Shown here one piece after another: positions 17,175 through 26,518 of a stretch of 64,000 bases of DNA. Position 1 is the first letter of the stretch. Each line of letters starts with the position of its first letter. The translations under genes and the position numbers were made by a program. The notes under the pieces are model-generated. The model was not told the origin of the DNA, made no database searches, and saw only the letters and a list, made by a program, of their open reading frames with translations. The stretch comes from an uncultured Clostridia bacterium (GTDB lineage: Bacteria; Bacillota; Clostridia; Christensenellales; Borkfalkiaceae), in the NCBI GenBank assembly GCA_934272745.1, contig CAKQSI010000003.1, positions 25,580 through 89,579 of the forward strand. Reading direction: 5' to 3'.

Positions 17175-17882
17175 ATGTTAACGAACGGCTATGAGAAAAA
17201 CAACAAAGTGTACGTTTCCGGCAAAATCGTAAGCGACGCCGAATTTTCGCACGAGGTCTACGGCGAAGGCTTTTACGAAATGAAACTGGAAGTCAGACGC
17301 CTTTCCGGGCAGGCGGATATTCTGCCGGTCACCGTTTCCGAACGGCTGATTGCGGAAAGCGACCTGAAAGTGGGGCAAACGCTGTCCGCCGTAGGGCAGT
17401 TCCGCAGTTATAACAAGATCGTGGACGGCAAAAGCCGGTTGATGCTGACCGTGTTCGTCCGCGAAATCGTAAGCGAAGAGCAATACAAAAACCCCAACAG
17501 CATCGTGCTGTGCGGTTATATCTGCAAGCCGCCCGTCTATCGTACGACGCCCTTCTCGCGCGAGATCGCGGACGTTTTGATCGCGGTCAACCGGGCGTAT
17601 AACAAGTCCGACTATATTCCCTGCATCGCCTGGGGCAGAAACGCGCGGTTCGTCAAAAATTTAGGCGTCGGGGAGCGCGTTGCGCTTTCGGGAAGAATCC
17701 AGAGCCGCGAGTATCAGAAAAAAACCGAAAACGGAGAAGTGCATTCCATGACCGCGTACGAGGTGTCGGTCAGCAAACTTGCCGCCTACGACGACGTGAC
17801 CGCGTTCGATCTTTCGGGGGAGTTCGATCTGCTGCTTTCGCCGAAAAACGCCGCGCCGCAGCCGGTGATTTACGGGGAATGA
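17175..17882 (+). CDS. Single-stranded-DNA-binding-like protein with two OB folds
   Basis: 235 residues, GGAGGAG site before ATG 17175. Two OB-fold-like halves: residues ~10-105 (VYVSGKIVSDAEF...) and ~108-210 (IVLCGYICKPPVYRTTPFSREIADVLIAVNR), the second being closest to SSB, with the typical ADVLIAVNR and YIPCIAWG strands and a GERVALSGRIQSREY strand. SSB proper has one OB fold and an acidic DDIPF-like tail; here the tail ends QPVIYGE, so this is the tandem-OB SSB-like type seen in Clostridia rather than the essential SSB. Role in DNA metabolism inferred only. Confidence 0.8.
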   Translation: MLTNGYEKNNKVYVSGKIVSDAEFSHEVYGEGFYEMKLEVRRLSGQADILPVTVSERLIAESDLKVGQTLSAVGQFRSYNKIVDGKSRLMLTVFVREIVSEEQYKNPNSIVLCGYICKPPVYRTTPFSREIADVLIAVNRAYNKSDYIPCIAWGRNARFVKNLGVGERVALSGRIQSREYQKKTENGEVHSMTAYEVSVSKLAAYDDVTAFDLSGEFDLLLSPKNAAPQPVIYGE

Positions 17883-18019
17883 AACCCGGACGCGCTGAAA
17901 AATTTACGACGTAAAGATCGTTGCGGGAAAGAAAGACCGTCCGGGCTTCGCTCAGAACGGTATTTTTTCTCAAAAAAAGCGAAAAAAGCGTGATTTTACG
18001 AAAAAGTGTGACAAAAGAA

Positions 18020-18048
18020 TTGAAAAAAGTTGCGGGATATGTTAAAAT
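18020..18048 (+). promoter_or_regulatory. Promoter TTGAAA-17-TAAAAT
   Basis: TTGAAA at 18020-18025 and TAAAAT at 18043-18048, 17-bp spacer, about 125 bp before the CorC/HlyC-type gene. A second possible -10, TATAAT, lies at 18052-18057 without a matched -35. Confidence 0.65.
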
Positions 18049-18171
18049 AGATATAATTCCGTTTCGGCGGGTGCGTAAAACCGGAGATTTCCGCGGCTGA
18101 ACCGTGGGAACCCCAAAGAAATTTTCGCCGGAAAGGAAAATCATTCTATTTTTTTAATCGGGAGCAGAGCA

Positions 18172-19560
18172 ATGAACAGCGACAGTATACCCATATTTGT
18201 GGTATTACTCATCCTAATTTTCCTCTCCGCCTTCTTTTCCGCAACGGAAACGGCATTTTCGTCTCTTAACAAAATCCGCATCAAAACGCTTGCCGCGGAC
18301 GGCAATAAAAAAGCCAGACTGGTTTCTAAATTCGTAGATAATTACGACCGGCTGCTTTCCACCGTCTTAATCGGCAATAACATTGTCAATATTACGGCGT
18401 CTTCGCTTGCCACGGTGTTGTTTACCAAATACCTTCTCCCCGCAAGCGAGGGGACGGCGGTCACTCTTTCTACCGTCGTGCTTACCGTCGTCATTTTAAT
18501 TTTCGGCGAAATTACGCCCAAAACGCTGGCAAAAGAAAATCCGGAAAAGTACGCCATGGCGATTGCCGGGGTTGTCCGGTTTATTTATATTTTGCTTTAT
18601 CCCGTCAACATCATTTTCGTCGGGTGGAAAAAGTTACTCAAAAAAATGTTCCGTATTCAGTCCGATCAGGGCATTACGGAAGAAGAACTTCTGACCATCG
18701 TGGACGAGGCGGAAAAAAACGGCGACCTTTCGGGGGAGGAAACCGAACTCATTTCCTCCGCGATCGAATTCAACGACCGCGACGTGGGAGATATCATCAT
18801 TCCGCGCGTCAACGTCATTGCGGTGGAGAAAACCACCCCGATGGAAGAGATCAAAAAGATCTTTCTGGAATACGAATTTTCCCGTCTGCCCGTTTACGAC
18901 GGCAGTATCGATAAAATCGTGGGAATGATCCACGAAAAAGACTTCTATACCGTCTATTTCAATCTGGAAAAGAACATCGACCGCATCATTCAAAAGGTGG
19001 TTTTCACCACCCCGCATATGAAAATTTCCATGCTTTTGAGCAAATTGCAGCGCGAAAAAGTACATCTTGCCATCGTGACCGACGAGTACGGCGGAACGCT
19101 GGGCTTAGTGACCATGGAAGACATTCTGGAAGAACTGGTGGGCGAGATCTGGGACGAACACGACGACGTCATCACCTATTTCCAGAAGCAGGAAGAAGGC
19201 GTTTATCTGGTGGACGGCAACGCGCCTTTGCACGAACTGTTCGAACTGATCGATTTCAAAACGCAGGAAGAGTTTGAAGCGACCACCGTCGGCGGTTGGG
19301 TGACCGAAATGATGGAAGCCATTCCCGTCGCGGGGGAAGGGTTCGATTATGAAAACCTGCATATCGATATCACGAAAACCGACGCGCGCCGCGTGATCGA
19401 AGTGCGCCTGACCGTAAACGAAAAGGCGGAAGAAGAGGACGACGGCGCACGACCTTTGAAATTGTTCGATCGCGACAAGGATAAAGAAAAGGACGACGAC
19501 AAGAGGGATAAAGACAACAAAAAGGACAAAGACGACGAAAAAGACAAAGACGGCGAATAA
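18172..19560 (+). CDS. CorC/HlyC (CNNM-type) membrane protein with CBS pair
   Basis: 462 residues. Residues ~1-150 form the DUF21 membrane domain with the family signature FSATETAFSSLN near residues 23-34 and three or four helices. Two CBS domains follow (~residues 205-330, including VTDEYGGTLGLVTMEDILEELVGEIWDE), then the C-terminal CorC_HlyC domain (~340-425, GWVTEMMEAIP). The family is implicated in magnesium or cobalt export; hemolysin annotation is historical. The last ~35 residues alternate Lys and Asp with little else, an unusual charged tail produced by a GAYAAR-type simple repeat. Confidence 0.92.
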   Translation: MNSDSIPIFVVLLILIFLSAFFSATETAFSSLNKIRIKTLAADGNKKARLVSKFVDNYDRLLSTVLIGNNIVNITASSLATVLFTKYLLPASEGTAVTLSTVVLTVVILIFGEITPKTLAKENPEKYAMAIAGVVRFIYILLYPVNIIFVGWKKLLKKMFRIQSDQGITEEELLTIVDEAEKNGDLSGEETELISSAIEFNDRDVGDIIIPRVNVIAVEKTTPMEEIKKIFLEYEFSRLPVYDGSIDKIVGMIHEKDFYTVYFNLEKNIDRIIQKVVFTTPHMKISMLLSKLQREKVHLAIVTDEYGGTLGLVTMEDILEELVGEIWDEHDDVITYFQKQEEGVYLVDGNAPLHELFELIDFKTQEEFEATTVGGWVTEMMEAIPVAGEGFDYENLHIDITKTDARRVIEVRLTVNEKAEEEDDGARPLKLFDRDKDKEKDDDKRDKDNKKDKDDEKDKDGE

Positions 19561-20006
19561 TTTACGCGCAGTTTACGCGTGGGCGACGGCAAAACCGCCG
19601 CCCTTGTTTTTCTTTAAAACGCGCGGAATGGGACTTTTGGGGCAGGTGCTGCAGGGTTTTTTCGGGGAGACTTGCCGCCCTTGTTTTTCCTAAAAAAAGG
19701 AAAACTTTGTTTCATTTTCCTTTCACGTGGAAAAAGTATACTGTTTTTTGCCGCGGGCGGGATTTAAGTTTCCACATGCGGGGCTTAAAGTCCCCGTATA
19801 AAAAGCGCCCCGCGTAAATAGCAACGTCGCCGAAGCGGCGCGAAAGGAAAACCAAGCCTGAACGGCTCCGCGCGAAAACCGGAAACCCCGCGAAAACCGG
19901 AAACCCCCGCGATTATCAACCGCGATGCAAAACCGCAAATGGCAGAATTGTAAAACCGCAAGATATCAATCCGTTCACAGCGCAAAAGAAAAAGAGGTGG
20001 AGCGAA
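19561..20006. other. Intergenic region, 446 bp
   Basis: Contains the terminator at 19581-19612, a second copy of the word GCCGCCCTTGTTTTTC near 19675, an A/T-rich CCTAAAAAAAGGAAAA hairpin at ~19688, and a repeated CGCGAAAACCGGAAACC at ~19872-19910. No gene seen. Confidence 0.5.
19581..19612 (+). terminator. Intrinsic terminator after the CorC/HlyC gene
   Basis: GGGCGACGG pairs with CCGCCGCCC around CAAAA with one A/C mismatch, followed by TTGTTTTTC. Confidence 0.7.
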
Positions 20007-22655
20007 ATGTTGCAACTGAAAGAAATTACCAAAACTTACGCGTCCGAAGATTTCAGCGTTCAGGCGCTGAAAGGCGTTTCGCTGGCGTTTCGGAAAAGCG
20101 AATTCGTCGCCGTATTAGGGCAGAGCGGCTGCGGGAAAACCACCATGCTCAATATCGTAGGCGGCCTTGACCGTTATACGTCGGGCGATCTTGTGATCGG
20201 CGGCGTTTCCACGAAAGACTTCCGCGACCGCGACTGGGACGACTATCGCAACCACACCATCGGGTTCGTGTTTCAGAGTTACAATCTCATTCCGCACCAA
20301 AGCGTTTTGGGGAACGTAGAACTTGCCCTGACGCTTGCGGGCATTTCCCCCAAGGAGCGCAAGGAACGCGCCCTGAAAGCCTTAGAAAAAGTGGGCTTGA
20401 AAGATCACGTTAAAAAACGCCCCAACCAACTTTCGGGCGGGCAGATGCAGCGCGTTGCCATTGCGCGGGCGCTGGTCAACAATCCGTCCGTCATTCTGGC
20501 GGACGAACCGACGGGCGCGCTGGATTCCGAAACCAGCGTGCAGGTAATGGATTTACTGAAAGAAGTTGCTGCCGACCGGCTGGTCGTGATGGTCACGCAC
20601 AATCCGGAACTCGCCAAAAAATACGCCACGCGCACCATTACCCTTGCCGACGGACTGGTAACGGGGGACAGCAACCCCTATACTTTTGCGGAAGCCGACG
20701 CGCAGGAGGCGGCGGACAAGGCCGCCAAAGAGCAGGAAGATGCGGCGCGCGTTGCGGCTGCCGAACAGCAGGGTAAAAAGTATAAAAAGTCAAAGCGCAA
20801 AAAGGCTTCGATGTCCTTTTTTACCGCGTTGTCGCTCAGTTTAAGGAATCTTGCCACCAAAAAAGCGCGCACGTTTCTGACTTCGTTTGCGGGGAGTATC
20901 GGCATTATCGGCATCGCGCTTATTTTGTCGCTGTCGTCCGGGTTTCAGAGTTATATCGACCGCGTACAGCGCGACACGCTCAGCAATTACCCGGTACAGA
21001 TCAACCGGAGCGCTTCGGACTATACCGGCATGATGGGTTCGATGATGAATATGGGTTCTTCCGGAGACGCGGAAAAATACCCCGACGGAAGCACGGTCAC
21101 CGTGCGGGACGGGCTTTCGTCGCTGCTCGATACCTTCGTTTTCTCGTCCAGGCAAAACGACTTAAAGTCGCTGAAATCCTACCTCGATACCAATGCGGAT
21201 ATGGAAAAGATCAGCGTTATTCAGTATACTTACGACGTGAATATGAACTTTTTCAAGCCCAAAGAAGGCGGCGGATATACGCTTCTGAAAGACCCTTTGC
21301 AGGTGATCATGGCGATGTCCGGCTCCGATTCGGAAAGCGGATCGGGAAACGCCGAACAGATGAACACTTCTCTGCAAGCGCTGTCGATTGCCGCGTTTTC
21401 GGAAATGGTGGCTAACCGCGACCTTCTGCTTTCGCAGTACGACGTGCTTGCCGGCAGATGGTGCAATCCCGATTCCCCCGACGAAGTCATGATCATGGTG
21501 GACGAATACAACCGCATTTCGGACTACACCCTGTACTATTTAGGGTTGATGGATCAGGCGGAAATCTACTATAAAATGGTGGCGTATTCGGTGCGCATGC
21601 AGCGCCCGACTGCGAGCGAACAGGAGATCAAGACCGTCACCTTGCAGTATCTTCGCACCTATTACGGCATCGAATACGATCCGGACGCCGCGGCCGAAAA
21701 GCCCACGTTCACTTTTGCCGAACTGCTTTCGCAGGAATTTACCATTCTGCAAGGGTACGATTTCTACGAAAAATCGGGAACGGGTTACGAAAAACGGGAC
21801 GGCAATTCGGAATTCGTGCAGAATAAAGTGGCGGCTTCTTCCCGCAAGTTGAAAGTTGCGGGTATTCTGCGGTTGAAACAAAACGTTACTTCCGGCAGTT
21901 TGAAAGGCGCGGTCGTGTACCAGTCTTCGCTGACCAAAGCGCTGATCGCCGATCAGGAAAGCAGCGAGATTATTCGCATGCAGAAAGACAATCCCAACGA
22001 CGACGTGTTTACCGGCAACGCGTTCTCCTATCGCGATTCCACCGTCACGTACGAGGGCAACCTCAAAAAACTGGGCGTTGCGAGCGAGGATTCGCCTTCT
22101 GCGATCTATATTTATCCCAGTTCGTTTGAAAACAAAGATTACGTCACGGGGTTGATCACCGCGTTTAACGAAGGCAGAGAGGAAAAAGACCGGATCACTT
22201 ATACCGACTACGTCGGGTTGATGATGAGTTCGGTCACCACGATCATCGACGTCATTTCCTACGTCCTCATCGCGTTCGTGTCCATTTCGCTCATCGTTTC
22301 GTCCATTATGATCGGTATCATCACCTATATTTCGGTGCTGGAACGCACCAAGGAGATCGGCGTGCTGCGCAGTATCGGCGCGTCGAAAGGGGATATTTCC
22401 AACGTGTTCAATGCGGAAACGCTCATCGTCGGCTTCCTTGCGGGCATGATCGGGATTTTTGCGACCGTGCTTCTGAATATTCCCGTCAATCTGATCATCA
22501 ATCATTTTGCAGACATCGGCGCGGTGGCGAAACTGCCCGTTGCCGGCGGCGTTATTCTGGTTGTGATCAGTATGCTTCTGACCTTTATCGCAGGGCTGAT
22601 TCCTTCCCGCATTGCGGCGAAGAAGGATCCCGTCGTAGCGCTCCGCTCGGAATAA
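20007..22655 (+). CDS. ABC transporter, ATPase and FtsX-type permease in one chain
   Basis: 882 residues after an AGGTGG site. Residues 1-225 are a LolD/MacB-type ATPase: Walker A GQSGCGKTT (~37), Q-loop, signature LSGGQMQRVAIARAL (~141) and Walker B VILADEPTGALDSE (~164). A Lys-rich linker (~245-265) leads to one membrane helix (~285-315), a ~420-residue external domain, and three helices from ~745 to the end forming an FtsX domain (ERTKEIGVLRSIGASKGDI). This is the fused MacB-like architecture, with the ATPase at the N-terminus. Such proteins drive lipoprotein or peptide extrusion or sense antimicrobial peptides; no partner gene or two-component system is adjacent. Confidence 0.9.
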   Translation: MLQLKEITKTYASEDFSVQALKGVSLAFRKSEFVAVLGQSGCGKTTMLNIVGGLDRYTSGDLVIGGVSTKDFRDRDWDDYRNHTIGFVFQSYNLIPHQSVLGNVELALTLAGISPKERKERALKALEKVGLKDHVKKRPNQLSGGQMQRVAIARALVNNPSVILADEPTGALDSETSVQVMDLLKEVAADRLVVMVTHNPELAKKYATRTITLADGLVTGDSNPYTFAEADAQEAADKAAKEQEDAARVAAAEQQGKKYKKSKRKKASMSFFTALSLSLRNLATKKARTFLTSFAGSIGIIGIALILSLSSGFQSYIDRVQRDTLSNYPVQINRSASDYTGMMGSMMNMGSSGDAEKYPDGSTVTVRDGLSSLLDTFVFSSRQNDLKSLKSYLDTNADMEKISVIQYTYDVNMNFFKPKEGGGYTLLKDPLQVIMAMSGSDSESGSGNAEQMNTSLQALSIAAFSEMVANRDLLLSQYDVLAGRWCNPDSPDEVMIMVDEYNRISDYTLYYLGLMDQAEIYYKMVAYSVRMQRPTASEQEIKTVTLQYLRTYYGIEYDPDAAAEKPTFTFAELLSQEFTILQGYDFYEKSGTGYEKRDGNSEFVQNKVAASSRKLKVAGILRLKQNVTSGSLKGAVVYQSSLTKALIADQESSEIIRMQKDNPNDDVFTGNAFSYRDSTVTYEGNLKKLGVASEDSPSAIYIYPSSFENKDYVTGLITAFNEGREEKDRITYTDYVGLMMSSVTTIIDVISYVLIAFVSISLIVSSIMIGIITYISVLERTKEIGVLRSIGASKGDISNVFNAETLIVGFLAGMIGIFATVLLNIPVNLIINHFADIGAVAKLPVAGGVILVVISMLLTFIAGLIPSRIAAKKDPVVALRSE

Positions 22656-22813
22656 CCGGCGTGCGGCGCTGCGGGCGGAATAACCGAAGTCGTAGCGCGC
22701 GGGCGGGGGAGCCTGTGGAAAGCGTGCCGCCTTTGCGTATCCGGCAAAGCGTCGCAGCGCTTGCGGGCGCAAAAAATAAAAGCGATAAAAAGCGCGGCGA
22801 TTGAAAATTTCCG

Positions 22814-22849
22814 TCCGGCGGCGCTTCGCGTAAGCGAAGCGCCGCCGGA
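22814..22849 (+). terminator. Perfect 16-bp stem-loop after the ABC transporter gene
   Basis: TCCGGCGGCGCTTCGC (22814-22829) pairs exactly with GCGAAGCGCCGCCGGA (22834-22849) around GTAA. It is followed by AACTTTCC rather than a clean U-run, so termination efficiency is uncertain. Confidence 0.55.
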
Positions 22850-22900
22850 AAACTTTCCGGTATCGCGAACTATCGTTTTATCCGGACAAACGGGGGAATT

Positions 22901-25297
22901 ATGAGGGACAAAAGAAAATTCATATGCAAAATCGGCACCGCAATGCTTGCGGTCGCGCTTTTACTGTCGCTTTCGGTGTTTTTTTGCTCCTGCGGCAAAA
23001 AAGATCCCGTGCCCGCGACGGAGGAAACAGAGTGCGTCCGCTATACGGGAAACGTTATTTCCGGCGTCGGCGTGATGCGGGAGGGAGACCTGTATTACCG
23101 CGCGGAAAAGAGTGAAAAGACGGGCAAAGGCTACCAAAAATTAAAGAGCGCAAACGACGGTTATTCTACGTACGCGCTGCTTTCACATACCGAAAAACTG
23201 ACCTTTTTCGATTGCTTTTTGGGCGAAAATGCGGACGGAAGCACCGATTTTATCGTAAACGGCAAGGCGTACCGTTTGCCCGGAAACGCAAGTTACGATT
23301 TTTATCTGCCCTTTTTGGTGGGTACGCGGACGGAAACGGCGGTTTCAAACGGGGCAAGTGCCGAGGTGGGTTCCGGGGCGGACGACAGTCCTTCCGTAAG
23401 CGCGGTTGAAAATCCGAAAACGGTCACGAAAAACGCATACGTATCGCTGTTTTCGGTTACGGCACTGCTTTCAGGGGTAGAAGAAAACGCTGAAATTCCG
23501 CTGCATTTTGCGGTGACGGCAGACCTTTATTACAGCGCGGAAAGCGGCATGCCGGACGTCGTTTCCACCTTTGACGGTGAAAATTACGTCGCGGTAAACG
23601 CTGCGGGGAAAAAGGTCTTTACAAGCAAAGATCCCCTTTCCGTTACCCAAAAAGGGGGCAGATATTTCTATAAAACCTACGACCCGAATGCGAAAAAATA
23701 CGCCGTGTACGGCGAGGACGGCACGTTGCTTCTTTCGGGCGCGGACGAAGTTGCCGATCCGGGCGGATACGATTATCTGATGGCGGTAAGGGCGGACGAG
23801 AGCGGCGAAACCGCAGAAGAATACTATTTTATCAGGGGAAACGGAATGCTGACGCTTTCCGCTTCCGCTGCCGTGCTAGGCTATGCCGAAAGCGCTGTTT
23901 TGTACTTCGACGGCGAAAATTACGGCGTGTTTGACGGCGAAAACCGCGTTTTGCCCTATGGCAATATCGTTTCCAACTCGTCGGGGAGTTGCTATCTGGC
24001 GTACCCGAAAACTTCGCATCACACGCTCGATCTTTTAGACGGGAACTTTCGGGTCATTGCCGAAAATTTGCCGGACGACGTGCGCCTTTCTTCGTTCAGC
24101 GAGCCGACGTCGGGATTTTTTGCCGCGTTCGACGGGGAAAGAACCTATACTTTCCGCACGGAATCCGGCGGGGTGAAAACGCTGACCCCGGCGGAGGGGG
24201 AAACGCTGACCTTTTCCGCCTGTACCGGCTTCGTTCTGCTCAAAAAAGGGGAGGACGTCCGTGTATTTTCCGCGTTTACGGGGAAGACGAGCGCGGTATA
24301 TCGCAGCGTTTCCGTGCGGCGGGATTGCGGCGTAACCTATGCGGTGGGCGTTTCGGACGGAGCCGTGGAAGCGTTCGACCCGAACGGCATTTCTTCTTCC
24401 GAAAAACTGCGCGCGGAATTTGCAGGCGCCGCCGCTTCGGAAATTTCCGTACAAATCGAACTTGCCGCAAACGCCGCGGATATGGCTGCGGGCGTGGCAA
24501 AACCGGTGGTTTTATTGAAGGCTTCCGCCGGGGAAAAAGTGTTCCGCTTTGCGCTCACGCGGGAGGGGTTTTTTGACGAAGAAACGGACGGTCGCCGCCT
24601 GTTCGTGCGCGAAATTCACGGGCAGCCCGCCTTTCTGACGCCCTTTTTAACGCTCGTCACGCACACGGAAACGGGCAGCGAAGTGTACGAAGTCGCTTCC
24701 TCCGTCACGAAAAAAGCCGAAACGAGTGCGATTCTTACCGCCTATCTTTGGGACGAGGACGGGGCGCGCGGCGGGTACGTGTACGAAGAAAACGGCAATT
24801 CCGGCGCGACGGACGAGGCGGGAACGCCGCTGTTTGCCGCGGAATTTTCGGAAATTCTGGCGGTTTCGGACGGGAATTATGCGGCAAAACGGGGCGAAGC
24901 GAATGTGGTTTTTCGTGTGGAAGCGGGCAAGATCGTCTACCCCGCAGGGCTGGGGTCGGACTCCGTAGAACTGTATACGGGCGGCTTTTTCGTTGCCGTC
25001 GGGGACGGGAAAGGGGCGGTTTACCGTGGCTGCAGCCGCTATCTTGAGGAAGAAATTCTGACCTGCGACGCGTATTACGCGGTGGACGTTGCGGCGGAAA
25101 AAGGCGGGACGGGAGAATATCCGGACGGCGATTCGGCTTTCGGCGGGGAAAACGACGGGATCGTTGCGGACGATATCGTCATTTCCCGCGTGTACGTGTT
25201 TGAAACGGAGTCCGGCGGCGTTTCGGTGCGCGTGCCGTACAAGGCGCGGAAAACGCCCGCCTTTTCGACCGACGTTCTGGGCGACCGTTTGCCCTGA
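22901..25297 (+). CDS. Large lipoprotein, unknown function
   Basis: 798 residues; GGGGGAAT before ATG. Lipoprotein signal with a basic start and lipobox VFFCSC (Cys near residue 29-31). The mature part is almost entirely beta-strand-like, with repeated F/YDGENY(V/G) words (near residues 225, 340) and GEDGTLLLSG, suggestive of a WG-type or beta-propeller-like repeat. No catalytic motif recognised. The extreme C-terminus (RVPYKARKTPAF) is basic. The only neighbour on the same strand is the ABC transporter, 245 bp upstream and separated by a strong hairpin, so co-transcription is doubtful. Confidence 0.75.
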   Translation: MRDKRKFICKIGTAMLAVALLLSLSVFFCSCGKKDPVPATEETECVRYTGNVISGVGVMREGDLYYRAEKSEKTGKGYQKLKSANDGYSTYALLSHTEKLTFFDCFLGENADGSTDFIVNGKAYRLPGNASYDFYLPFLVGTRTETAVSNGASAEVGSGADDSPSVSAVENPKTVTKNAYVSLFSVTALLSGVEENAEIPLHFAVTADLYYSAESGMPDVVSTFDGENYVAVNAAGKKVFTSKDPLSVTQKGGRYFYKTYDPNAKKYAVYGEDGTLLLSGADEVADPGGYDYLMAVRADESGETAEEYYFIRGNGMLTLSASAAVLGYAESAVLYFDGENYGVFDGENRVLPYGNIVSNSSGSCYLAYPKTSHHTLDLLDGNFRVIAENLPDDVRLSSFSEPTSGFFAAFDGERTYTFRTESGGVKTLTPAEGETLTFSACTGFVLLKKGEDVRVFSAFTGKTSAVYRSVSVRRDCGVTYAVGVSDGAVEAFDPNGISSSEKLRAEFAGAAASEISVQIELAANAADMAAGVAKPVVLLKASAGEKVFRFALTREGFFDEETDGRRLFVREIHGQPAFLTPFLTLVTHTETGSEVYEVASSVTKKAETSAILTAYLWDEDGARGGYVYEENGNSGATDEAGTPLFAAEFSEILAVSDGNYAAKRGEANVVFRVEAGKIVYPAGLGSDSVELYTGGFFVAVGDGKGAVYRGCSRYLEEEILTCDAYYAVDVAAEKGGTGEYPDGDSAFGGENDGIVADDIVISRVYVFETESGGVSVRVPYKARKTPAFSTDVLGDRLP

Positions 25298-25716
25298 AGT
25301 GAACGAGGACGTAAGGCGATCGTTTGCCGTCAGCCGGGCAGGCAGAAGCGGGTGGTTTTAAGAAACCGTGTAATGCCGCAAGGAAAGCGTGCGGCGAATA
25401 AAAGATATCGCGCGGCGCGCGAAATATACCGGACGTAAAAGAAAAGATATAACGTAAAAAGAAAAGGGGGGTCATAAAATGGGCGCCCCCCCCATTTTAT
25501 AAATAAAATTCCGTACTGCACAAATAAAATTCCGTACCGCGGAAAGGCGAGCGGCTTATCCGCGGGCGCCTTCTATTTGTTGTTTTCATCGCGCGTTCCG
25601 CTTTTTGAATCGGGTACGGGCGTTAAGTACAACCGGCTCGGAAACGGTGAAGCGAACGGTCCATAAACGCTGAAACGGACGATAAAACCTTTCCGCCTTC
25701 CGTGTTCCGAAAATCC
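25298..25716. other. Convergent intergenic region, 419 bp
   Basis: Between the lipoprotein gene (plus) and a membrane-protein gene (minus). Besides the terminator at 25474-25500 there is a short direct repeat of AAATAAAATTCCGTAC (~25500 and ~25521). Confidence 0.55.
25474..25500. terminator. Bidirectional terminator
   Basis: ATAAAATGGG (25474-25483) pairs with CCCATTTTAT (25491-25500), 7-nt C-rich loop. A/T at the stem base supplies a U-tract in both directions, matching the convergent genes on either side. Confidence 0.65.
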
Positions 25717-26214
25717 TTACTTCACGCGGAGCGCAGCCATGCCGCCCAGTCCGGCAACAAAGCCGCCGATAACCGAAAGCAGCACGCCGACGTCCCAACG
25801 GGGTTTCGCCGAGTCGCCCAGATACTCGCTGAGGTTGTATTCGCCGAAGCATTTTACGGTAAAAATGATCAGAAGCACTGCCGCAACAATGGTCAGGAGA
25901 GCGGCAAGCAGACCGATCAGGTCAAGTTTGATCTTGGTAAATCTGCAGACGACGACCAGTATGACGGTTAAAATCGCAAGTCCCATCAAAACGTACGCAA
26001 ACGCTTGCATGGCTTTGAAGCCTTCCGCATCCTGATTCATATCGCCCATGGCGAGGTGATAGGTTTTGTCTCCGACAAAGGGAATGTTTTTTACTTTGAA
26101 GAACATCCAGTCGAGAAAGGGTCCGACGCCTGCCATTACGGCGCCTGCGAGAGTAAAGATCAGGGCGATTGCCGCCGCGATCGAGAACGATGCCTTCTTT
26201 TTTCTTTTAGCCAT
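25717..26214 (-). CDS. Four-helix membrane protein, unknown function
   Basis: 165 residues. Start set at the ATG at 26214 (MAKRKKK) because AAAGGAG lies 8-10 bp upstream; the longer open frame has no site. Four hydrophobic segments: residues ~10-34, ~75-95, ~100-125 and ~140-160. The loop after the first segment is polar (MGDMNQDAEGFK). The C-terminus ends in a short basic tail. Family not recognised; general size and topology are like small DUF membrane proteins of Clostridia. Confidence 0.7.
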   Translation of the reverse strand: MAKRKKKASFSIAAAIALIFTLAGAVMAGVGPFLDWMFFKVKNIPFVGDKTYHLAMGDMNQDAEGFKAMQAFAYVLMGLAILTVILVVVCRFTKIKLDLIGLLAALLTIVAAVLLIIFTVKCFGEYNLSEYLGDSAKPRWDVGVLLSVIGGFVAGLGGMAALRVK

Positions 26215-26294
26215 AAATTTTTCTCCTTTCGGGATATTCCCGGTTTTCGATGGCGGGCGCAAGACGACGCGCCGTTCCGCATTCGGGTGTCGGC

Positions 26295-26323
26295 ATTATA
26301 CCATAAGGAAAAGGGAATTTCCA
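26295..26323 (-). promoter_or_regulatory. Minus-strand promoter TGGAAA-17-TATAAT
   Basis: TATAAT at 26300-26295 and TGGAAA at 26323-26318 on the minus strand, 17-bp spacer, about 80 bp before the membrane-protein start at 26214. Confidence 0.5.
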
Positions 26324-26518
26324 CAATTTTGCCATAAAAATTTTCCACAAATTGTATTTGCGGTGTGGAAAACTACGGGGGTGTATCGATATTTCCTCCT
26401 TTTATGCCGTCTGTAAAAGGGGATTTTTCTGCCAGAGCGGGGGTAAAGTTCCGTGCGGTTTGCCTCGCTATGGCGGCATGCTGGGGTGCTGCGCTACCCC
26501 GGACTGCGCCCGGAAAAG

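Noticed and set aside
21540..22772. 410-residue minus-strand frame opposite the ABC transporter
   Set aside because: Arg/His/Asp-rich antisense product over a clearly coding FtsX domain.
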